From SAR202 cluster bacterium (GTDB lineage Bacteria; Chloroflexota; Dehalococcoidia; Lucifugimonadales; OSU-TB39), in NCBI GenBank assembly GCA_009392195.1, contig VFGY01000060.1, positions 1-38,528 on the forward strand: a DNA stretch of 38,528 nt. The letters run 5' to 3'. Made by a program: the position numbers and the translations under genes. The notes under the pieces were generated by a model, which had not been told where the DNA came from, made no database searches, and saw only the letters and a list, made by a program, of their open reading frames with translations. How positions within the stretch are numbered: position 1 is the stretch's first letter; each line of letters begins with the position of its first letter. Shown piece after piece: positions 8,107 to 15,659 of the stretch.

Positions 8107-11100
8107 ATGAATTGCAACAAGTGTAATAAAAACAACCGTGCAAATTCCAAATTCTGCATCTATTGCGGCACTCGTTTATCGGCAGAAAACAACGTAAATC
8201 CCGAACAAGATCCAAATCCTCAGAGTTCATCAAACGATATCAATAAAAAAATCAGTGAACTCGATAGAAAAATAGAGTTAATCTTAAACGCTCTTTCTGA
8301 ACAAGGAATAATCAAGGTACCGATTGATGAATCTACAATCGAAATCCCCAGTGAAACCGTTCAAGAAGACCCACACGAAAATATCCTAGTAACTTCTGAC
8401 GAAGATGTTGCAGCGGATGAACTTTTTAAATATGCGAATTGTAAATTATGCGGCAATCAAAACGAATTCAACAATAAATTCTGTGTTAATTGTGGTAGTT
8501 CAATTGAAATTCAAGAAGACAGTTTTGCAGGCAATTACGACACCCCATCTGTTGATAACCAAAGCGCAACAATAGATACTCATGCAGAAGAAAATGTACC
8601 TTTAGAAGAACCTGTACCTACAGAACCGATATCCGCAGTTCGTCAATCCAAGTCATTTAAATTGGATTCAATATTGGGTAGAAATTGGCTCGCTGGTATA
8701 GGAATTGTATCAATAATCATAGGTGTTATCTTTCTAGCGACATTAAGTGAAGTGATATTCATACTTATACCCCCAATATTAAGTGTTAGCTTTTTAATAT
8801 TGTCAGAACTATGGAAAACCAAATATCCTAAATTTGCACAAGCATTAGGTGGCGGCGGTATTGGAATACTCTATGCTTATTCCTGGTTATATTGGAAAGA
8901 ACCAGTAATTCCAATAATTATAACTTTGATTACAAGCGCTTTAGCTGCAATATTAGCGCTTAGACATAACTCATCTTATATAGCCATTCTTGGTATGGTT
9001 GGAGCTTTTCTTACCCCTAACATATTGAACATCCAAAAAATTAATTTTGGACTCGAACTTGGCGTAATAATATACATTATTGCTGTAAATATCAGCGTAA
9101 TAGCATTAGCGACATTCAAAACGTGGAGGTGGTTTACTCTAATTGCCCTAATAGGTACACTTCTTACCTTCTATTCTTGGTACGACCAAATAGGAATTGA
9201 TTTACCTATCATTCAATCACAAATATCTTTAACTATACTTTTCTTAATATTTATCGCTGCAACAACGTTGTTCCATTTAATATGGAAAAAAGCAAGCACC
9301 GAATTCGATTACATTCTAATAGTCATAAATGCTTTGGGATATTTGTTACTTAGCTACTTGATAATGTATGACAACCTAACTGAATGGATGGGTCTATTCA
9401 CACTAGCAGTAGCTTCCGTATATTTAGCAATTTCAATAATATCTTATTTTAGAATCGACAGACACAATCATCTAACATTGATGTCGATCGGATTAACAGT
9501 CACATTGCTAACTACTGCTATTGCAGTTCAATTCGGCGATGAGCATCAGTGGCGTACGGTATTCTGGTCAGTCCAGGCGGCTGTATTAATGTTTTTAGCA
9601 ACAAAACTATCAATGAAGCCACTCAAACTTCTCAGCTTGATAATATTGGGGTTAACTGTAGTTTCTATAATAGCTGGAGATAGCTTTAAAGCACTTACTT
9701 TAGAGTACCCAGAGAGATTAAATCCATATCTAGCCAGCTATATCCTTACAATTGCTGCATTCTTAGCTTCAGCGTATATATCTCATTACTGGGATAAAGA
9801 TAATCATAAATATCCATATGAACGATATATCCCTCATACGTTCTTCTCAGCAGCCATATTAGTTTCCGCAATCGCTGTACCAGTACTTACAGAAGATCCG
9901 TGGAGTTCAGTAGCTTTCTCATTACTGTCCATATCACTTGTTACAATTGCGTGGAGGCTAAATCTTCAGTTTGTAAGATGGACTTCTTTAGTGACATTTG
10001 CCTTAGGTATTATTTGGCTGTTAATTGTAGATACTCCAAGCGCTTTAAAACTCACTTTCCCTGAAGTCCTTTCCAAATACTTAGTAGTCTACCTAGTTAT
10101 ATCAGCAACATTATACGCTTCAGCGTATATATCTCATTACTGGGATAAAGATAATCATAAGTATCCATATGAACAATATATCCCTCATACGTTCTTCTCA
10201 GCAGCCATATTAGTTTCCGCAATCGCTGTACCAGTACTTACAGAAGATCCGTGGAGTTCAGTAGCTTTCTCATTACTGTCCATATCACTTGTTACAATTG
10301 CGTGGAGGCTAAATCTTCAGTTTGTAAGATGGACTTCTTTAGTGACATTTGCCTTAGGTATTATTTGGCTGTTAATTGTAGATACTCCAAGCGCTTTAAA
10401 ACTCACTTTCCCTGAAGTCCTTTCCAAATACTTAGTAGTCTACCTAGTTATATCAGCAACATTATACGCTTCAGCGTACATCTCATTTAAATCGATTACG
10501 GCCAAAACCTTTACGTTGACGCATAATACGTCAATGGAAATTAAAGAATTTATTGATAAATATACTGTTCAAGGTTTTCTTGCTTCTGCGAATATACTTA
10601 CGGCCGTTGCCACTGCCGTTCTTTTAGAAAATCCATGGATCAGCCTTGGGTTCGCCATAAAGGCAACTCTCTTAGTATTCCTAGGAGAAACGTTTAAGAA
10701 TAGTAATCTTAGGTGGTTATCAATTCCATCCCTTATCTTATCGATAGTATGGATATTAGGAGTTGATGCAATAAATGCAAGTTCACTCTCAATAACAGAG
10801 GCTTTAAATTCTCACCTGCTTCCATATATTTTAACTCTCTCATTTATTTTGATTACAGCCTATTATATTTATCGAATTAGAATTACAGACTCCTTACAGC
10901 ACAGAATAATGTTTCCTTTATATCTATACAGCGGATTAGCACTTTCAATCATAGCTCCATTGGTATTTGATGAAAAAGCTTGGCATATAAGCATTATTTG
11001 GTCGATTCAAATAATCGTTTTTATATTGATATCACGCAAATTCAAATTAATAGAATTTGATGTATCTAACCTATTATTGATTATTATTTTAAGTCTCAAA

Positions 11101-11721
11101 CTAATATTATTTGATTTGATAGCACATATTTCTTTAGATACTCTCACTCCTGTATGGAACTATACAATCCTGTCATTTTTAGCAGGGATACTAGCAATAT
11201 ATTTCAGTGCCTATATAACTAAAACATGGGATTTTGAAAATCCCATAAAAATTAAAATGCCTGATTTAGAAGACTTCATAATCGGAAAAATATATATACT
11301 GGCTGGTTTGATCATAACGGCAAATATACTTACTTTTTCTATATTAAATTTGGAAGTAATTAAAACAATAGACTATTTCTTCGGTAATATGGAAGACTTG
11401 AATAACATCAAAAGCTTAAGCCTTAGTCTAGTATGGGCAATATATGCGATTGTTATAATTTCAACTGGGATTATTATCCGATTATCAAAAGTTAGATTGG
11501 CCGGCATGGGTTTGATGTTCGTGCCTATTATTAAATTGTATGTATACGATTTATGGAACCTTGAAAATATATATCGGGTATCTTTATTTTTAATACTAGG
11601 ATTAATTTTAGTTATAGGCGGGTTCCTTTACCAAAAATATACTGAACGTATTAAAGAATTCCTATCAGAAGATTCTGATTCTAAATACAATACTGCTATA
11701 CAAGATAAATATACCCAATAG
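8107..11721 (+). CDS. DUF2339 family large polytopic membrane protein with two zinc ribbons
   Basis: 1204 residues. Two N-terminal zinc ribbons are present, CxxC-x10-CxxC at C3/C6/C17/C20 and again at C112/C115/C126/C129. Between them lies a predicted short coiled coil with a low-complexity acidic linker. From about residue 190 the chain is almost continuous transmembrane helix, probably 25 or more helices, organised as loosely repeated helical units, as in DUF2339. Residues about 554-787 contain two nearly identical 117-residue copies (see the tandem repeat at 9766-10467), making this protein one unit longer than its ancestor. It stands alone, with 181 bp before and 126 bp after. The function of DUF2339 proteins is not established; an envelope or transport role is a guess. 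Confidence 0.82.
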   Translation: MNCNKCNKNNRANSKFCIYCGTRLSAENNVNPEQDPNPQSSSNDINKKISELDRKIELILNALSEQGIIKVPIDESTIEIPSETVQEDPHENILVTSDEDVAADELFKYANCKLCGNQNEFNNKFCVNCGSSIEIQEDSFAGNYDTPSVDNQSATIDTHAEENVPLEEPVPTEPISAVRQSKSFKLDSILGRNWLAGIGIVSIIIGVIFLATLSEVIFILIPPILSVSFLILSELWKTKYPKFAQALGGGGIGILYAYSWLYWKEPVIPIIITLITSALAAILALRHNSSYIAILGMVGAFLTPNILNIQKINFGLELGVIIYIIAVNISVIALATFKTWRWFTLIALIGTLLTFYSWYDQIGIDLPIIQSQISLTILFLIFIAATTLFHLIWKKASTEFDYILIVINALGYLLLSYLIMYDNLTEWMGLFTLAVASVYLAISIISYFRIDRHNHLTLMSIGLTVTLLTTAIAVQFGDEHQWRTVFWSVQAAVLMFLATKLSMKPLKLLSLIILGLTVVSIIAGDSFKALTLEYPERLNPYLASYILTIAAFLASAYISHYWDKDNHKYPYERYIPHTFFSAAILVSAIAVPVLTEDPWSSVAFSLLSISLVTIAWRLNLQFVRWTSLVTFALGIIWLLIVDTPSALKLTFPEVLSKYLVVYLVISATLYASAYISHYWDKDNHKYPYEQYIPHTFFSAAILVSAIAVPVLTEDPWSSVAFSLLSISLVTIAWRLNLQFVRWTSLVTFALGIIWLLIVDTPSALKLTFPEVLSKYLVVYLVISATLYASAYISFKSITAKTFTLTHNTSMEIKEFIDKYTVQGFLASANILTAVATAVLLENPWISLGFAIKATLLVFLGETFKNSNLRWLSIPSLILSIVWILGVDAINASSLSITEALNSHLLPYILTLSFILITAYYIYRIRITDSLQHRIMFPLYLYSGLALSIIAPLVFDEKAWHISIIWSIQIIVFILISRKFKLIEFDVSNLLLIIILSLKLILFDLIAHISLDTLTPVWNYTILSFLAGILAIYFSAYITKTWDFENPIKIKMPDLEDFIIGKIYILAGLIITANILTFSILNLEVIKTIDYFFGNMEDLNNIKSLSLSLVWAIYAIVIISTGIIIRLSKVRLAGMGLMFVPIIKLYVYDLWNLENIYRVSLFLILGLILVIGGFLYQKYTERIKEFLSEDSDSKYNTAIQDKYTQ
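9766..10467 (+). repeat. Near-perfect 351-bp tandem duplication inside the DUF2339 gene
   Basis: Copy 1 (9766-10116) and copy 2 (10117-10467) are head to tail with a period of 351 bp, exactly 117 codons. By direct comparison they differ at two bases: A9810 versus G10161 (silent) and G9824 versus A10175 (Arg to Gln). Both junctions and the downstream edge share GCTTCAGCGTA, short homology that could have seeded unequal recombination. The duplicated unit adds about one helical repeat (HYWDKDNHKYPYE loop plus following helices) and keeps the frame. Confidence 0.97.
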
Positions 11722-11792
11722 ATAAAATTTGTTGATTATAATCATTCAGGGATAGCACTCTTGATAAATAACAGGGCTCAAGATATTATTTC

Positions 11793-11810
11793 ACTAATTT
11801 TCCAATTAGT
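11793..11810 (+). terminator. Weak AT-rich hairpin after the DUF2339 gene
   Basis: ACTAATT (11793-11799) pairs with AATTAGT (11804-11810) across a TTCC loop, followed by TTAATTA. The stem has only 7 bp and almost no GC, so it may be a weak terminator or chance AT-rich symmetry. It sits between the DUF2339 stop and the next gene. Confidence 0.25.
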
Positions 11811-11847
11811 TTAATTACCGTTCTAATCATAAGGTGATAAAGAATTG

Positions 11848-12495
11848 ATGCTGACAAATCTTGGGTTTATTGTTTTAGGATTTATATCCGGTTCTATACC
11901 TATCACTTACTATCTTGGAAAGTTCGCTAGTATTGATATAAAAAACATTGGTGACGGTAATCCTGGGGCAACTAACTTATGGAAATCTGCAGGGTGGAAA
12001 ATAGGTCTGATTGGATTTATATTAGATGTTTCTAAAGGAGCGATCCCTGTTTATTTTGGAACAAAATATTATTTTTCTCAAGTAGACAATCCAAACGTAG
12101 CAATCATAACATTAATAGTAATAGCCCCAGTGATTGGAATAGCCTTTTCTCCTCTATTAGGATTCAAAGGGAGTAAAGCTTTATCTGTAACAGCTGGAGT
12201 ATGGATTGGAATTTCATATGGGTTAGCATTTTTAATAATGGTACCGTTTATGGGATTAATGCAAATAATCCAAAAAACACACGTATGGACCATTTTGATA
12301 AGCATGGTAGGAATGATTATATGTGTTTGTATTGTAGCCCATAATTCGCCTTTACTTATCATTCCTATTAAGTATTTAATACCTATATGGATATTGAATA
12401 TGGTAATTATAATAATAAAACATTGGGATGCAATGAAAACTAGAATTATCTTGCGAGACTGGCTATACCGAATTTTTAAAGTACTTCCATCATGA
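11848..12495 (+). CDS. plsY: PlsY-like glycerol-3-phosphate acyltransferase, divergent
   Basis: 215 residues from the ATG at 11848, preceded by AAGGTGAT at a good distance; the TTG immediately before (11845) is less likely. Five or six transmembrane helices are predicted. The N-terminal SGSIP and the first PlsY active-site region are well kept (GDGNPGATN, then LDVSKGAIPVYFG). The second region is altered: the usual GH(x)FP...FKGGKGVA appears as GIAFSPLLGFKGSKALS. The third retains a His (KHWDAMKTR) but lacks the common Asn. PlsY transfers acyl from acyl-phosphate to glycerol-3-phosphate in the membrane. The drift in two motifs and the overlap with a glycosyltransferase suggest either a divergent PlsY or a paralog acylating another acceptor. 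Confidence 0.75.
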   Translation: MLTNLGFIVLGFISGSIPITYYLGKFASIDIKNIGDGNPGATNLWKSAGWKIGLIGFILDVSKGAIPVYFGTKYYFSQVDNPNVAIITLIVIAPVIGIAFSPLLGFKGSKALSVTAGVWIGISYGLAFLIMVPFMGLMQIIQKTHVWTILISMVGMIICVCIVAHNSPLLIIPIKYLIPIWILNMVIIIIKHWDAMKTRIILRDWLYRIFKVLPS

Positions 12496-13646
12496 ATCTT
12501 GAAATGTTGATAATTTTAGCAGTAACGGTTCTTTCTACGCTATTGCTATACATAGCTCAATCAAACCTTAGAAACCTAAAACGCCTAAGAAACTCAGATG
12601 ATCAAAATGCAACAGACCTAGTTTCCATTCTCATACCTGCACGTAATGAATTTCACAACCTTAAAAGATGTCTTGATTCACTTTTAAATGTCGATTACCC
12701 GAATCTAGAAATATTGGTACTTAATGATAGATCTACCGATGAAACTGGTACATTGGTAGAGGATTATAAAACGAAAGATCAACGGATTAAACTTTTGCAA
12801 GGTGATAAACTTCCTGATGGGTGGATAGGAAAACATTGGGCTTGTCATCAATTAAGCGAAGCTGCAAACGGAACAATCATATTATTTATAGATGCTGATA
12901 CTGTTCTAAACAGATCAATAGTTTCAAAATCAGTCATGGCGATGAAGAAACAAAACAGTGATTTACTTTCTCTAATTCCTGGCAGAAAAGGTAGCTGTCT
13001 AATAGAGAAGTTAACATTCCCATTAATCGACTGGATGACGCTATGCTGGTTGCCAGTAAAATTAGCTTCTTCTTCCAAATCTCCATATCTTTCGGCAAAT
13101 TTCGGACAATTTATGATGTTTAGAAAAGATGCCTATACAAATATTGGAGGCCACAGCTACTTGAGAGAAAATTTATTGGATGATTTTGAACTAGGAAGAG
13201 AAATAAAAAGAAACAATCTAAAATGGAACTTATATGACGGCAGTAAAGATGTCACTACGAGAATGTATTCTAAGTCAAAAGAAGCTTTCATGGGCTTATC
13301 AAGAAGTATCTTCCCCGTTTTTGATTATAGAATCAGTGCTTTTATATTAGCAGTTGCGATATTATCTTCTCTAGCTATCCTTCCACAGCTATATATAATC
13401 AACTACACCCTATATGGCGGTTCGGGACAACTACTTATATTTTTGTCATATTTCAGTATGATCATGCTATCATTATCATGGTTAGTAACATGCATCAGAT
13501 TCAATCATAACTTACTAACAGCTTTGATATATCCAGTAATTATATTCGTCATAATATCAATTGGAATACACTCAGTATTTACAAATTTGACTGGAACAAC
13601 ATCATGGAAAGAACGTAGAGTCAACAAGTTTAAAATTAAATTCTGA
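12492..13646 (+). CDS. GT2 family membrane glycosyltransferase (CrtQ/HpnB-like)
   Basis: 384 residues. An N-terminal helix (about 5-24) is followed by a GT-A domain with ILIPARNE (about 46-53), the NDRSTD motif, a GWIGKHWAC segment seen in the CrtQ/HpnB-like group, and DADT as the metal-binding DxD at about residues 134-137. LLDDFELGREIKRNN supplies the catalytic acidic motif and RMYSKS the later basic motif. Three C-terminal transmembrane helices lie at about 278-300, 312-335 and 345-370. The start codon overlaps the PlsY-like stop (ATGA at 12492-12495), so the two are translationally coupled. Members of this group glycosylate membrane lipids or polyisoprenoid acids. The pairing suggests synthesis of a glycolipid; the acceptor is unknown. 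Confidence 0.87.
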   Translation: MNLEMLIILAVTVLSTLLLYIAQSNLRNLKRLRNSDDQNATDLVSILIPARNEFHNLKRCLDSLLNVDYPNLEILVLNDRSTDETGTLVEDYKTKDQRIKLLQGDKLPDGWIGKHWACHQLSEAANGTIILFIDADTVLNRSIVSKSVMAMKKQNSDLLSLIPGRKGSCLIEKLTFPLIDWMTLCWLPVKLASSSKSPYLSANFGQFMMFRKDAYTNIGGHSYLRENLLDDFELGREIKRNNLKWNLYDGSKDVTTRMYSKSKEAFMGLSRSIFPVFDYRISAFILAVAILSSLAILPQLYIINYTLYGGSGQLLIFLSYFSMIMLSLSWLVTCIRFNHNLLTALIYPVIIFVIISIGIHSVFTNLTGTTSWKERRVNKFKIKF

Positions 13647-13679
13647 TTTCAACCATTATATTAGATTTGGCACTAGTCT

Positions 13680-14681
13680 TTACCAATCTATACCAAATTC
13701 TCTAACAGCGTTCCTCCAAAATATATCTTCAATCTGGTCTTTAGAAAATCCAGCCATCTCTGCAGCATGTTTCATGGCCAACAATTGTTCATATATTGCA
13801 ACTATTGGCGTAAATTCAGTATGAGTAAATTTATCCGCACCCCAATCACTAACATCTAACATTTTCCAAGCTCTACCCATAGCAAAGTATGATCCATGAA
13901 AGTTAGTGGAATCTATACCATCTGTACCAAAAAATATTCGCTTATGATTCTCTTTGGTAAATAATTTATAAAAAACAGTAACGTCGCATACCGCAGATAA
14001 GTCGTACCAAATATTAGGCATGTCCTTCAATCGGTCAATACCTTGTTTTATCTGGTAATATGTAAAACTCCTTGCACAATGAGCCAAGATCCATTTTATA
14101 TTAGGATATTTAGTAGTGTAGTTTTCAAGGTCTGATAAATTTTCCGGGTCTCCTGCACCAAGTTGTTTAGCCATATGCAATGTGACCCAACATCCTAAAT
14201 CATTAGCCACTTCTAATTGTTCTTCGGGCAAAAAATCCTTGATTCGACATTCATTAGGGTCTCCGGTGACAGAATATATCCGATAAACTTTGAGGCCCAT
14301 AAAACCATTATTTTTAATATCATTTTCTATATCTAAGGGATTACATTCAGGTGTCGTTAATCTGTTTGCCCTAGACAATGGATCACTTTTCAACTCTCGC
14401 TGGATCATTTCGTTATGCTGTTTAACATCAGTACCAAGATGTGGACACCCTAGAACTAAATAATGGGACTCTCTTCCTGGGAATAGTTTGGTGGACCAAA
14501 TGCGCAGGGTTTCATGATCTGCGTCACCAAAGTGCAAATCTGAATGATACTCCTTATCAACGTATTTTTTGTCAAACATATGTATATGGCAATCGTATAT
14601 TTTCTGAGGAACAAATTCGTTCAAATCTTCTTCCCAAACCTTCACATCATCTTTTCTTAACTCTACTGGATTTCTATTCAT
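13680..14681 (-). CDS. Amidohydrolase family 2 metal-dependent hydrolase
   Basis: 333 residues. The HxH metal motif is at about H32-x-H34 (YDCHIHMFD). A later barrel-strand His occurs in WILAHCARS, and the metal-binding Asp is in IFFGTDGID near the C-terminal third. The layout matches the amidohydrolase-2 (COG2159) TIM-barrel family, which includes decarboxylases such as ACMSD and gamma-resorcylate decarboxylase, and hydrolases. No signal peptide is visible. It starts only 15 bp after the DUF4340 stop, so it is probably the last gene of the ABC operon, although the functional link is unclear. It converges on the GT2 gene 33 bp away. The substrate is unknown. Confidence 0.85.
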   Translation of the reverse strand: MNRNPVELRKDDVKVWEEDLNEFVPQKIYDCHIHMFDKKYVDKEYHSDLHFGDADHETLRIWSTKLFPGRESHYLVLGCPHLGTDVKQHNEMIQRELKSDPLSRANRLTTPECNPLDIENDIKNNGFMGLKVYRIYSVTGDPNECRIKDFLPEEQLEVANDLGCWVTLHMAKQLGAGDPENLSDLENYTTKYPNIKWILAHCARSFTYYQIKQGIDRLKDMPNIWYDLSAVCDVTVFYKLFTKENHKRIFFGTDGIDSTNFHGSYFAMGRAWKMLDVSDWGADKFTHTEFTPIVAIYEQLLAMKHAAEMAGFSKDQIEDIFWRNAVREFGIDW

Positions 14682-14696
14682 TTCAACATCCCAATT

Positions 14697-15659
14697 TTAT
14701 TTTAGGAAATAATCATAATCTACTTCAGCAATTTCTAACACTTCATATTCTGGGGATAAAATCCAATAATCTTTGTTTGTTGCTTTAACATAAAAAAGAA
14801 CATCATTCATATTGGAACCTTCACCTGAGTATTCCGCACCAACAGTCACTATATAGCTAAAATTTACTCCATTCGAATCTGTGCCAAATATTTCAACAAT
14901 AGCATTCGCATTATCGTAACCAAATTCTGGTTTTCTCTCTATACCAACAGGCTTCCTTAGAGATATCGAAGTTATTTTCGTCAACAATGATTTGATTTTA
15001 ACTTGATTCAATGAATCTGATATAGATTTGTCTAAAATCAACCAATCTCCTGATTCATTTTTCACAAATTGATTCCTTCCACGTTGATTATTGACAATAA
15101 ATGAGGTGACATGGTCTTCATCAATATCAAAATATTCAGTTTCAACCCAATCATTAGCAACTGCCAAAAATTTCGAATTCGTATAATTTGGACTCAAGTA
15201 CACATTTGGGCTTTCAGCAAGCCTAAAATGAGTAGAACGTAGTCTTGGAGTGGTTCCAAGATACATTTTAATAATGTTCCCTGTGTTCAATTGTATTTCA
15301 ACATATCTTTCATGAATATCCGTGTGCACTTTCAAAGTACGATGTGTATCGATAGACTTTGAAATCAATTCTCCTTCATCAAATTTGTTTATCAAGTTAA
15401 TAAATTCATTCAATTTATCTGAATCACAAGGATAATTTTCTGCATCTAGCAATACACATTGATTGTTTGTAAATCCAATCAATGTAGAATTTGAATTTAA
15501 ATCAGAAATATACAAAGACTCGAATGAATCAGTCGATATATCAGCGAAGGTATTTAATGAAGTACTACCTAGCTTATATGGCCAAAATATCGCAATTAGA
15601 ACACAACATTGCAGCAGTAATGTTAGAAAAAGAATTTTATTTGTGCGTGATATATTCAA
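14697..15659 (-). CDS. DUF4340 domain protein of a Gld-type ABC system
   Basis: 320 residues. A single N-terminal membrane anchor (about 9-26) is followed by a beta-rich extracytoplasmic region with the DUF4340 pattern: pairs of LxIxxxGDWLI-like units, such as ESGDWLILD, and repeated short strands. The ATG overlaps the stop of the upstream GldF-GldG fusion (ATGA at 15656-15659), so the two are translationally coupled. In other bacteria DUF4340 genes regularly follow GldG-like ABC auxiliary genes. The biochemical role is not known; a periplasmic accessory to the transporter is the natural inference. Confidence 0.8.
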   Translation of the reverse strand: MNISRTNKILFLTLLLQCCVLIAIFWPYKLGSTSLNTFADISTDSFESLYISDLNSNSTLIGFTNNQCVLLDAENYPCDSDKLNEFINLINKFDEGELISKSIDTHRTLKVHTDIHERYVEIQLNTGNIIKMYLGTTPRLRSTHFRLAESPNVYLSPNYTNSKFLAVANDWVETEYFDIDEDHVTSFIVNNQRGRNQFVKNESGDWLILDKSISDSLNQVKIKSLLTKITSISLRKPVGIERKPEFGYDNANAIVEIFGTDSNGVNFSYIVTVGAEYSGEGSNMNDVLFYVKATNKDYWILSPEYEVLEIAEVDYDYFLK

